26,742 nucleotides of DNA from positions 1-26,742 of IMG/VR virus record IMGVR_UViG_3300046809_000051; one strand, given 5' to 3'. Origin of the DNA: a virus. This document shows, one piece after another, positions 19,630 through 26,742 of this stretch. The first letter of the stretch is position 1, and each line of letters begins with the position of its first letter. The notes under the pieces are model-generated. The model had not been told where the DNA came from. It ran no database searches and saw only the letters and a program-made list of their open reading frames with translations. The translations under genes and the position numbers were made by a program.

Positions 19630-21214
19630 CACGGTTAGGGCCTACATAGAGGCGGTTCATCAGCATGGCCGCAGCGGGGATACCGTTGCGACCGACTGCG
19701 GAAGACATGGCTTGCCGGTTAGCCTGTAGGATACGGGCATTGCGCGCCGCAATCGAAGCGTTGACAGGTGCGTTCTGAAGCAGGGCCTCTTGTACGCGCC
19801 GAGCCGTTCCCAGTGTGCGGGCGTTCGACGCCATACGCAGGGCAGGGCCAACAGTGGCGCCGAGGACATAGCCTGCCGGGCCCGCCGCCTGCCCGAAGAG
19901 GGCCGCAGCTGCGTGGTTGGCTATACCGCCCCCGCCGCCAGTATAATTGCTGGCACGCCGGATAAGGTTGGTTGCAAAGTCGCCCTGATTGAGCGTGCGC
20001 ATAAGGTCGATGGTATTCGCATCAGCGCCCATCTGGCGGGCTTTGAGGCCGCCGTTCTTCAGGAGCTTCTCAGTCTCCTGCCGCATCAGGTTGCCGAAGT
20101 TGGCGCCCGAGCCTTGTCCGCCAGCCCTTAGCTGTGCGTTCTCGATGATGTTTCCGAACTGATCTGCGCCGCTATAGGCACGCCAGTTGCGGCCCGCCTG
20201 ATTCAGTGAATCTACAGCGTCGATAGGGTTGCCGCGAACAACGTCATGAGAAGGGATGTTCTCTAGGTACTGATTGAGAACCCGCTGGGCCCGTCCGGCC
20301 GCAGCCGCCTCTTCCGTTGGCCGGAAGTTTGGGCCAACTTGTCTCGCGGTCTCTCTGAGGTCTTTGCGGAAGTTATGCAAATCCTCAATGCTCACAGGAG
20401 CCGGGGGGCCGTTCGGGTGCGTAGCGGAAGCCGCGAGACGCTCAATGTCCGCCGTGGTCTCCGGTGCTCTCGCTGGGGAGAATCTACTACGCGCACCATT
20501 CAGCGCGGCCTGCATATCGCCTGCGATGTTCGCGGTGGCCTGCGGGGAGATAGCTGTGTCGCGGATCAGCGGGTCTGCATAGCCAGCGTTGCTGAGGTCT
20601 TTTACCTGCTGCGCGTTGAGCATGGGCTGCGCGGCCTGCCTGCCTATGCGAGCAAGAGCCATCGGGGCGGCGATAGAGGCCCCCAGGTTAGCTACGGCTC
20701 CCGCCGTCTTGCTGCCGGTAAGGTCTTCGACGCCTTGGCCAGCTAAAGCGCCAGCAATCGTACCTGTGGCTCCCATGCCTGTCACGAGCCCGGGGCCCGC
20801 GTTCTTGGCGAGGGCCTGCGAGTATCGGCCTGCCGCGCTCTGCGGCTCATAGTTGGGGTCAACCATGGGGTCCGAGGCGCTGTCTAGAATAGCCTGTCGG
20901 CCCGGCAGATGGTCGTAGACCGTCTTGGCGCCGGGGATGGACTTAACAGCGTCAATGACGCGCTGGGGGGCTACAGAGTGCGCGAGGGACGCAAGGTCGC
21001 CGGGGAGCCCGAGGGCCGTAGCGGTACCTTGTTCAAGTCCCGAGCCGACGCTTTTAGCTACGTCGGAGCCGAGGCTTTCTTGGGGGGCTGCGGGGGCTGT
21101 AGGGCCCCCGAGCCTGAGTTGTAGCATGTGGAACGCCTGCTCTCGCGTTGCGCCTTCCGGGCCTTCGATAGAGTGGGTCGTTCCGTCAGGTGCAGTAAAA
21201 TCGAAAGTAGGCAT
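19619..21214 (-). CDS. Internal virion/ejection-type protein, 531 aa
   Basis: ATG 21214 follows AGGACTACGA. The N-terminal block FDFTAPDGTTHSIEGPEGAT with REQAFHMLQ is a small domain I recognise from the start of phage internal virion and transglycosylase-type ejection proteins. The rest is Ala/Gly-rich and helical, with hydrophobic stretches (LVTGMGATGTIAGALAGQG, AAGPAGYVLGATVGPAL) that could enter membranes. No enzyme motif is seen. By position and size it corresponds to the large ejected proteins (gp20/gp16-like) of P22-type phages, which help DNA cross the cell envelope. Confidence 0.68.
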   Translation of the reverse strand: MPTFDFTAPDGTTHSIEGPEGATREQAFHMLQLRLGGPTAPAAPQESLGSDVAKSVGSGLEQGTATALGLPGDLASLAHSVAPQRVIDAVKSIPGAKTVYDHLPGRQAILDSASDPMVDPNYEPQSAAGRYSQALAKNAGPGLVTGMGATGTIAGALAGQGVEDLTGSKTAGAVANLGASIAAPMALARIGRQAAQPMLNAQQVKDLSNAGYADPLIRDTAISPQATANIAGDMQAALNGARSRFSPARAPETTADIERLAASATHPNGPPAPVSIEDLHNFRKDLRETARQVGPNFRPTEEAAAAGRAQRVLNQYLENIPSHDVVRGNPIDAVDSLNQAGRNWRAYSGADQFGNIIENAQLRAGGQGSGANFGNLMRQETEKLLKNGGLKARQMGADANTIDLMRTLNQGDFATNLIRRASNYTGGGGGIANHAAAALFGQAAGPAGYVLGATVGPALRMASNARTLGTARRVQEALLQNAPVNASIAARNARILQANRQAMSSAVGRNGIPAAAMLMNRLYVGPNRDGT

Positions 21215-21226
21215 TCGTAGTCCTAG

Positions 21227-22993
21227 TTATTTCCAACCGGCCTTCTGTGCATCTTCCCAACTAGAGGGGATGGTAGGGGCCTGCTTTGGGGCGTCCTTAA
21301 TGGCCGGCCCATTACGCAGCGTTTCAAGCTTGCTCTTAGCTAGCGCCAACGCCTCTTCTTGCTTCTTGAAGCGCGGGTTCTGCGCGACGAAAGCCTCGCC
21401 CATGGTGTCTTTCACACGGTCGAGCGTAGCTTGGCGCTTGTTGATCGCGTCCATCAGTTCGGCCTCTAGGGCCGCTGCTTGAGTGGACGGGGCCGCGTTG
21501 GGCTGATTGATAAGGCCGACGCGCCGCTGCCTCTCCTCTTGGCCACCGGGGGCGCCGGATAGCTGCTTAGTGACTTCGCCTGAGAAGTTCATGGAGTGCG
21601 TAGCGATTGACTTAAGAAGTTGGTCGCGTTCGCTGCCTGCGGCAGAGGTGAGGTTCTTACCGGCGTTCAACAACGTCGCGCCGTAGCCGCCGCTATTGTG
21701 AAGCTTGATGTAGTCATCAGCCAGGTCAGTTACGTGGCTAATCATGGCCCCGCTGCTGTCCAGCTGCCCGCCTGCGCTGCCGGGGGTGGACTGAGCTAAG
21801 CCAACAACCATTTTCTGCCTAGCGGCGTACTTTGCGGTGTCGAACGAGGGGTCTACGGCTCGCGCCGCCTCATACCGCGCGCGCAATACCGGGTTACGCA
21901 GGCTCAACGAGGTAATCGGTTGGCCGCGACCTTCTAGCATAGCTGTAACTTCACGCTGGTCGTCTGGCGCCATGCTGTCGAAGCGCTCTTGGCCTGACAG
22001 GTTAGGGTCGCCACCGGGCTGCGGGCCGGTCTGGGCAGGAGCATCACCGCCGTAGCGCGTAAACTCGCCCGTGCTGTGGTTGATCTTGCCGATAGGCGTG
22101 GGTGCGCCGTTGGCGTCCTTGCCCATCACGATACCGAAGCTGCCTTTGCCGCCGCCCGGGAGCGTCGCAAAGCTAACCTCGCCAGTGTCCTTGTTGATCT
22201 TCACCAACTGGCCATTGGGGCCCATCGTGTACTGGTAGTCGGTCTTGTTCTGCTCTTCGAGGCTCTTGCCGAGCGCGTTGAACTGCGCGGCTTGGCCGGG
22301 GTTCACGCCAGCAGAGAGCGCCGCAGCTGCACGCACCAATCGGGCGCCGATGCCGTGCATCTTTGCCTTGGTCTCGTCGCTGGCTCCGAAGAGGTCTCCG
22401 AGGCCGAAACGATTGTCTTGCTTGCCGCTGCCGCCATCGTCGCTAAAGCTGAGCTTGCCGCTGCCGGGGGCACCTGTGGGTCCGCTGGCTGCATCGCCGG
22501 AGAAACCAAGGGCACCCGTGGGCTGCTGCGGTTTGACACCGGCCGCGTTGTTGATCGCGGACACACCGTCACCGCCAGGGAAGCCCTGTGCAATCTTGAG
22601 CACATTGGCGCCGTAGTTCGGGTCAGTCGCGTAGCCTGATTTACCGAGGGCTGCCGCTTGGGCTTCGAGGCCCTGTGCGCCCATCATGCCTTTGTAGCGC
22701 GGGTTAGCTAGCATGAAGTCAGCATAGCCACCGAAGCTCGCGCCCGGATTGTCGTAGGCACGGAAGCTGTCCGCTGTTGGGTAGGCGCCATTAGGGCCAT
22801 ACTCAGTCGTGGCCAACGTGTTGCCACCCGCCTGCCCATGGGACTTGATGCCGAACATGTTGTTGCCGGGGGCGTGTTGTCCCCAGCCACTTTCAAGCGC
22901 GGCCTGCGCCAAGATAAGGCGCGGATCGATACCCGTCCGCTGCGAAGCTTCTTGCGCGTGGGGCAGGTAGGTAGAATAGAAATCGTCGGCCAT
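21227..22993 (-). CDS. Virion-associated glucosaminidase (FlgJ/GH73-like), 588 aa
   Basis: The N-terminal 130 residues form a FlgJ-like N-acetylglucosaminidase. HAQEASQRTGIDPRLILAQA leads into ALESGWGQ with the catalytic Glu34, followed by NNMFGIKSHG, YPTADSFRAYDNPGASFGGY and a SGYATDPNYG motif. These are all standard for the family, which cuts glycan strands of peptidoglycan. The remaining 450 residues are Gly/Gln/Asp-rich, with a helical C-terminus (LINQPNAAPSTQAAALEAEL, DRVKDTMGEAF). It lies between two ejection-type proteins, so it is probably carried in the head and opens the wall during DNA entry, distinct from the endolysin. ATG 22993 follows AAAGGCGACAAT. Confidence 0.88.
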   Translation of the reverse strand: MADDFYSTYLPHAQEASQRTGIDPRLILAQAALESGWGQHAPGNNMFGIKSHGQAGGNTLATTEYGPNGAYPTADSFRAYDNPGASFGGYADFMLANPRYKGMMGAQGLEAQAAALGKSGYATDPNYGANVLKIAQGFPGGDGVSAINNAAGVKPQQPTGALGFSGDAASGPTGAPGSGKLSFSDDGGSGKQDNRFGLGDLFGASDETKAKMHGIGARLVRAAAALSAGVNPGQAAQFNALGKSLEEQNKTDYQYTMGPNGQLVKINKDTGEVSFATLPGGGKGSFGIVMGKDANGAPTPIGKINHSTGEFTRYGGDAPAQTGPQPGGDPNLSGQERFDSMAPDDQREVTAMLEGRGQPITSLSLRNPVLRARYEAARAVDPSFDTAKYAARQKMVVGLAQSTPGSAGGQLDSSGAMISHVTDLADDYIKLHNSGGYGATLLNAGKNLTSAAGSERDQLLKSIATHSMNFSGEVTKQLSGAPGGQEERQRRVGLINQPNAAPSTQAAALEAELMDAINKRQATLDRVKDTMGEAFVAQNPRFKKQEEALALAKSKLETLRNGPAIKDAPKQAPTIPSSWEDAQKAGWK

Positions 22994-23003
22994 ATTGTCG
23001 CCT

Positions 23004-23915
23004 TTAGAGGAACGCGCCGAGGAGCCCGATGCCGCTGCTGATGTTGCTGAGGAGCCCGGGGTCGTTCTGCGTGGAGCTGGTGCCCGTGCCCTGCGTCTGC
23101 GAGTTACCGCTGGTGGAAGTCGTCGTTCCCCAATTGGTGCCGCCGATCAGATTCATGTACTGCTGCAACGCCGAGTAAGCGTTACCGACGCCGTTGCTGT
23201 AGTTGCCCTGATTGATGTTGTTCGCAGTGCCCGTGTTGTTGAGGGCGCCGGAGTAAGCATTCTGGCCAGTGTTGACCGCAGAGTTACCCTGCGACGCCGC
23301 TGCGTTAGCTGCGTTGAGGTTGAGGCCGTTGTTGTTGTTGGCCTGCGTCTGCGCGAGGTTGAGCCCGTTGCCGTATGCCTGTCCGTAGAGGCTATTGTAG
23401 GTGTTCTGCGTGTTCTCAGCCAGCGAGCGCTGCACGAGACCCTGCGCAATGCCGTTCCGCGAACTGTCGGTGTTGTTGCCGATAGCTGCGTTCTGCTGGA
23501 TGCCCGGTAGCGTCACATCGCGCGCCTGCTCCATCGCCTGATGGGTGGCGGCGGCGGTCTGAGCACCGATGTTCTGGTTGTCAGCGTACTGCTTCGCAGC
23601 GTCCGAGATGGACTGCGTGTTGTTCGTGTTGCCCGCGTTGTAACCAGACAGAGCGCCGAGGCCCGAAGTGGCCGCGTTGGTGCCGCTGTTCGACAGGTTC
23701 ACGCCGTTGTTGGACAGCGCGGCATTGCCGTTGAGGTTAGCGTTGGTGCCGGTAGGGGCAGTGACAGCCTGCGCATTACTGAGGGCGCCACCGGCCTGAT
23801 TGAAGGCGGTAGTTAGGGCGCTCGCCTGCGGCTGCCACCCGGGGGCCGAGGTGGCCGTGCCGGAGTAGTTAGTGTTCTGGTTCTGGGTGGTCTGGGTGTC
23901 GGATTTGCTGCCCAT
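23004..23915 (-). CDS. Asn/Gln-rich ejection-type virion protein, 303 aa
   Basis: The sequence is dominated by Asn, Thr, Ala, Ser and Gln, starting MGSKSDTQTTQNQNTNYSGT. Residues about 110-190 are helical (AAATHQAMEQARDVTLPGIQ, NGIAQGLVQRSLAENTQNTY), followed by an Asn-rich stretch with an imperfect LNxAxAxxxxGN pattern. The C-terminus is hydrophobic (GLLSNISSGIGLLGAFL). A helical Ala/Asn-rich body with a hydrophobic end and this position fit the gp7/gp14-type proteins that leave the head first and form a channel in the envelope. It overlaps the preceding GNAT-like gene by 47 bases. Confidence 0.65.
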   Translation of the reverse strand: MGSKSDTQTTQNQNTNYSGTATSAPGWQPQASALTTAFNQAGGALSNAQAVTAPTGTNANLNGNAALSNNGVNLSNSGTNAATSGLGALSGYNAGNTNNTQSISDAAKQYADNQNIGAQTAAATHQAMEQARDVTLPGIQQNAAIGNNTDSSRNGIAQGLVQRSLAENTQNTYNSLYGQAYGNGLNLAQTQANNNNGLNLNAANAAASQGNSAVNTGQNAYSGALNNTGTANNINQGNYSNGVGNAYSALQQYMNLIGGTNWGTTTSTSGNSQTQGTGTSSTQNDPGLLSNISSGIGLLGAFL

Positions 23916-24243
23916 AGTTAATCCAAATGGGCCTCATCTCCCCGTCGTTACACGGGGCCGCTGGAATGAGCGGAACGAAGCCGAAAGCTGAAACGAATTT
24001 TTCCCACTTGGCATCGTGTAGCTGCGGGGAAGCGAATATGTTGCCGGGTACGGTGGGCCGGAATTGGCGCCAATGCCGCAAGCACTCTCGAAAGATGCGC
24101 GGAGACCACCGCGCCAATCGGGCATGGAGGAGGAGCATGGTCGCCCCGTCGCAGGGTCTCCGCATCTCTTCTAGCTCACACACTGCGTACTCGTTCTCGA
24201 ATACCGTGCGATAAGCTACGTGCTCAAAGTCCTCCAGCGACAA
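23869..24243 (-). CDS. GNAT-like virion-assembly protein candidate, 124 aa, TTG start
   Basis: TTG 24243 follows TAGAGGCGCGTC and gives MSLEDFEHVAYRTVFENEYA; it overlaps the previous gene by 20 bases. Features recalling a degenerate GNAT acetyltransferase are an N-terminal strand/helix pair, RIFRECLRHWRQFR, then GNIFASPQLHDAKWEKFVSA with FGFV, the usual neighbour-helix and G-F ending of that fold. T7 gp13, a non-catalytic GNAT-like protein needed for assembly of internal proteins, has the same size and the same place before the ejection proteins. The CoA-binding Gly loop is not evident. The assignment is by analogy and tentative. Confidence 0.5.
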   Translation of the reverse strand: MSLEDFEHVAYRTVFENEYAVCELEEMRRPCDGATMLLLHARLARWSPRIFRECLRHWRQFRPTVPGNIFASPQLHDAKWEKFVSAFGFVPLIPAAPCNDGEMRPIWINYGQQIRHPDHPEPEH

Positions 24244-24397
24244 GACGCGCCTCTAACTTGCGGATCGCGGCGTTGAGCGTGGCTGTAGCGTTGGCGATAG
24301 ACGCCAGCTGCTGCTGAAGGTAAAGCTGATCCCCGCCGAGCGTTGGCTGCGGCGGAGGTACATAGGTTATAAGTTTAGCTGGTGTCTTATCGACCAT
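24224..24397 (-). CDS. Hypothetical protein with Pro hinge and coiled coil, 57 aa
   Basis: ATG 24397 overlaps the stop of the tail protein (TAATG). An in-frame extension to 24457 would lie inside that gene and is rejected. The protein starts MVDKTPAKLITYVPPPQPTL and then forms one heptad-like helix (LYLQQQLASIANATATLNAA), a size and layout like small trimeric coiled-coil needle or attachment proteins. Its place right after the gp10-like gene makes a tail-plug role possible, but it is far shorter than P22 gp26. Confidence 0.6.
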   Translation of the reverse strand: MVDKTPAKLITYVPPPQPTLGGDQLYLQQQLASIANATATLNAAIRKLEARLVAGGL

Positions 24398-26040
24398 TAC
24401 CTGCGTCCCTGCGTCTTGATGTCGAGGTCTATGCCCGTCATCGTGAACGTTCGCCAATCAGGCCAGAGGACCCGCATAGCTACCCACTTGCCCGCAACGT
24501 TGAAGTCGAGCTTCGTATTGTTCACACCGTCGTATGGCTGATAGGGTGCCCAAGTGGGCGACAGGTCGTTGGGGTTATCGGATGCGCCGATAGACACCTG
24601 AAGCATCTTGCCGCCCGTGGTGTCCACGCGCGCCTGCGGATACACAGAGCTAACTAGCTTGTAGTCGCGAAGGCTGGCATCCAATTCGTCCAGGTCGATC
24701 CCGACGCGCTCTAGGTACGGGAAGGCCGTAGCTGCGGAGTTCACGGGGTAGGGCGCAACAGAGCCCGGGCCTGCTAAGTCCACGGCGTACAGCGCGGAAG
24801 TGAGGCCATACGAGCCGCTGCCGTCACCGATTGCGATGGTGATGCGCTTGCCGCCGTCTTCCTGATCCTGATACGAACCGCCCATAGCTGCGTAGCTGCT
24901 AGCCACGGTGGCGTAGGTCAGGATGTTCGAGACAGGCCCGTTGTCCGTGTTGAAGACGGAGGGCAAATCGTCAAATGACCACGTCTGAGTAGTCATGTTG
25001 TAGACAGCCTGCCGATTGCAGCCGTTCACGCCCTTGAAGGTCGTCAGCGGATCGCCCGACACGTAGCCGAAATAGATTTCATTCAGGCGCGGGTTGTACT
25101 GAATCCAGCAGCGGTTGGCCTGCGAGACGTTCATCGAGCCGAAAATGTAGTCTCGGACAGCGTTGTCACACAGGCTCTGCTCCGAGATGCCGTCATGCAC
25201 CCAAATGTCATCGATACCGAAGCAATAATTCTTGCCGTCGAGTTCGATGGAGCAGTTGGTGTTGAGGACGCCCTTCGCGTAGCTAAGCTTGGTGTAGCTG
25301 TAGACGAAAATGGAGCCGTCGGCGTGCATACGCCATGCTTCACGCTGACCGTAGATAATCAGGTCTTGGCCGAGGGAACACGCATCCATAATTGGACCAT
25401 CCATCGACTGAAGAATGTTCTCGGTAGCTAGCGTCGCCGGGTTGGTGGTGTCCCAAGAGGCCGGGATGCTATCTGCAGAGACCGGCGCTGAGGTCTTGAC
25501 CATCGTGGGGTACGTTGAGGCACCCTTGGTAACGTTGAGGGCCACGAGGGCGCCTGCGCACTGCGCGATGATCTTTGTGGTCCATGTGGGGCTCCAGCGA
25601 TCAGGATCAGAGCCCGCTGCGCTCAAGTCTGCGAAGCGTGTTGCAGTCGGCAGGAAGTACCACGGCGGCCGATCGGCACGATTGACGTACACGACGTTGC
25701 CGATGGTGTAGCTAGTCCAGTTGGTTTCTGCCGGTGACGCAACGTAGCCCGAGGGGCTGTAGAGCGTCTCGGTACCGTTGGAGTAGTAGTAGACGTTGCC
25801 AGACAGGTAGCCGAGGAACAGGTCGTTGTTGCTCTCGCCAATGCCCGCAGTGAACGAGTATCGGGGGTCGGTCTCAGCTAGCGGTGATTTGACAGTACGG
25901 TAGACAGGGGCCGGGGTGATCTTGTTGTTGCGGAAACGAACGTTGACACCGTTCGACCACGTACCCACCGGGAGGGCGTAGGGGTCTTGGTCAGTAATGA
26001 CCCCGGCAGCCCCGAGGTTTCGGAGCTTCACAATGGGCAT
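24397..26040 (-). CDS. Tail/head-closure protein (P22 gp10-like stabilisation protein), 547 aa
   Basis: The protein starts MPIVKLRNLGAAGVITDQDP and goes on with a beta-propeller-like sequence (GTWSNGVNVRFRNNKITPAP, SLGQDLIIYGQREAWRMHAD, GKNYCFGIDDIWVHDGISEQ, PRLNEIYFGYVSGD). This pattern is typical of the hub/stabilisation proteins that plug the adaptor ring in short-tailed phages. The ending (WVAMRVLWPDWRTFTMTGID) is also seen in these proteins. ATG 26040 follows AAGGACTGCCT. It stands next to the tail fibre with a collar domain and before the ejection proteins, as expected for a tail module. Confidence 0.8.
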   Translation of the reverse strand: MPIVKLRNLGAAGVITDQDPYALPVGTWSNGVNVRFRNNKITPAPVYRTVKSPLAETDPRYSFTAGIGESNNDLFLGYLSGNVYYYSNGTETLYSPSGYVASPAETNWTSYTIGNVVYVNRADRPPWYFLPTATRFADLSAAGSDPDRWSPTWTTKIIAQCAGALVALNVTKGASTYPTMVKTSAPVSADSIPASWDTTNPATLATENILQSMDGPIMDACSLGQDLIIYGQREAWRMHADGSIFVYSYTKLSYAKGVLNTNCSIELDGKNYCFGIDDIWVHDGISEQSLCDNAVRDYIFGSMNVSQANRCWIQYNPRLNEIYFGYVSGDPLTTFKGVNGCNRQAVYNMTTQTWSFDDLPSVFNTDNGPVSNILTYATVASSYAAMGGSYQDQEDGGKRITIAIGDGSGSYGLTSALYAVDLAGPGSVAPYPVNSAATAFPYLERVGIDLDELDASLRDYKLVSSVYPQARVDTTGGKMLQVSIGASDNPNDLSPTWAPYQPYDGVNNTKLDFNVAGKWVAMRVLWPDWRTFTMTGIDLDIKTQGRR

Positions 26041-26075
26041 AGGCAGTCCTTGGGGGAGTTAGGGAGCAAGCGCCG

Positions 26076-26267
26076 CTAAGGCGCGGCTGGGGCACCGGGC
26101 AGCGAAACGCCATCCCATTTCCACCAGACCTTAGCTGCGCTGAAGGTGTGGTAGATGGCCCGAGCGACTTCCTGCGGCAGCGTGACAACAATCATCACGC
26201 GCCTTAGCCAGCGCCATTTGTAGGTGCTGATGTGCGGAAGTTCGAAGTGTTTGAGGAAAGCAATCAT
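26076..26267 (-). CDS. Hypothetical basic protein, 63 aa
   Basis: ATG 26267 shares a base with the stop of the collar-domain gene (TAATG). An in-frame ATG at 26285 lies within that gene and is less likely. The protein starts MIAFLKHFELPHISTYKWRW and is rich in Trp, Lys and Arg, with a hydrophobic centre (RVMIVVTLPQEVARAIYHTF), so it may associate with membrane or virion. No family is recognised. Confidence 0.55.
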   Translation of the reverse strand: MIAFLKHFELPHISTYKWRWLRRVMIVVTLPQEVARAIYHTFSAAKVWWKWDGVSLPGAPAAP

Positions 26268-26742
26268 TACAGAGCGCGAATGCAAAAGAGGACCGTAGCT
26301 GACAGCGGGCGAGTCTCGGTGCCATCAGCGCTTCCGTTCGAAGTGGTGAATGAGAAGCCGTGCGTGTGTGTCGCGCTCTCAATGCCAGTGGTGCCGCTGA
26401 AGGCGTGCTGATGTCGCGAGTTGGCCCCGCCAGAAGTCACTGTCTGCGGATTGACGTTGAAACCAAACGAACCGCCGCCAGACAGGTTGGCCGCGAAGGT
26501 GCCAGCGCCGACCGAGACTTGGTGTGTATGGTCGGGGCTATCGTTGCCCGTAGTGCCAGAGAACGTGTGCGAGTGGTTCGCGCCCTCAGCGGTAGTGGTG
26601 CCCGAGCCAGTGTGTGTATGCGGAGCCGTCTGGGCAGCCTGCGTGGTGCCTACAGCGCCTGCGGGCCCAGAGGCATTGCGGTGACGGAGGAAGCGGTCGT
26701 TGAGGCCGGGGACGTTGAACGTGGTCGAACCGTCGCCTGCGC
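26267..26742 (-). CDS. Partial tail fibre with phage tail collar domain (C-terminal 158 aa)
   Basis: The start lies beyond the right edge. The visible part contains FNVPGLNDRFLRHRN, the collar-domain entry motif, and ends with ETRPLSATVLFCIRAL, the usual close of this domain. Between them lies a Gly/Thr/Ser-rich stretch with His-x-His pairs: HTHT, HSHT, HTHQ, HQHA and HTHG. In trimeric fibres such as T4 gp37 comparable pairs coordinate metal ions along the axis. It is the first late gene seen and precedes the tail protein, so it is probably the host-binding or baseplate-attached fibre. Confidence 0.88.
   Translation of the reverse strand, partial: AGDGSTTFNVPGLNDRFLRHRNASGPAGAVGTTQAAQTAPHTHTGSGTTTAEGANHSHTFSGTTGNDSPDHTHQVSVGAGTFAANLSGGGSFGFNVNPQTVTSGGANSRHQHAFSGTTGIESATHTHGFSFTTSNGSADGTETRPLSATVLFCIRAL

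Noticed and set aside
22076-22639. + strand open frame of 187 codons antisense to the glucosaminidase gene
   Set aside because: It is a GC-rich shadow frame opposite a well-supported gene. No motif or ribosome site.
24398-24457. Longer N-terminus for the 57-residue coil protein
   Set aside because: The extension lies within the 3' end of the tail protein gene, reads as low-quality sequence, and the TAATG junction at 24397 gives a natural start.
1-26742. Integrase, repressor, tRNA, CRISPR or insertion sequence
   Set aside because: None was seen on either strand. The window gives no positive sign of a temperate lifestyle, though genes outside could change that.

Overview
The window looks like about 27 kb of a tailed double-stranded DNA phage genome with podovirus-type morphology. 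It carries a P22-like portal, an SU10-type capsid protein and adaptor, ejection-type proteins, a collar-domain tail fibre, and no tape-measure or tail-sheath genes. Base composition is roughly 60% GC by eye. The lysis genes (T4-type lysozyme with an amphipathic cationic tail, holin-like membrane proteins) point to a Gram-negative host, probably a proteobacterium; the sequence does not narrow it further. Both ends are cut: a gene enters at base 1 and a tail-fibre gene runs off at base 26742.

Layout. From 1 to 5833 everything reads on the + strand: a tightly packed series of small genes, mostly joined by ATGA, TGATG or GTGA overlaps. It opens with nucleotide and nucleic-acid enzymes (HAD deoxynucleotidase, dATP/dGTP diphosphohydrolase-like protein, short RNA ligase) and a HELLH metallopeptidase. 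It continues with an unusual membrane/stress module: TerB, two tiny membrane proteins, a coiled-coil protein and a YjbE-type TerC protein behind a roughly 150-base structured leader. It ends with very small unknown genes. A strong bidirectional terminator (5910-5955) separates this block from a convergent late block.

From 26742 down to 5954 nearly everything reads on the - strand. In transcription order: collar tail fibre (partial), small protein, gp10-like tail protein, small protein, GNAT-like protein, Asn-rich ejection-type protein, glucosaminidase-bearing virion protein, a second large ejection-type protein, terminase small and large subunits, portal, a Pro/Gly-rich protein, a small protein, scaffold, major capsid protein, terminator, small head protein, SU10-type adaptor, repeat-bearing fibre, lysozyme, holin-like proteins, a small beta-rich protein and a lectin/alpha-beta-hydrolase receptor-type protein. 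One lone + strand membrane-protein gene (6376-6567) interrupts this block next to a pair of phased direct repeats.

How it works together: the early block adjusts nucleotide pools and the host, and the Ter module probably acts on the host membrane or metal/stress state. The late block builds the head, packages DNA, attaches the short tail, ejects muramidase-bearing proteins at entry and lyses the cell. The best candidates for new biology are the TerB/TerC module with its leader and the strong over-representation of the word AGCTA/TAGCT across the window. No stretch longer than 300 bases lacks a gene. The main non-coding stretches are 3893-4039 (structured leader), 5834-5953 (hairpins and terminator) and 12047-12114 (terminator). 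I saw no tRNA, CRISPR array, insertion sequence or integrase.
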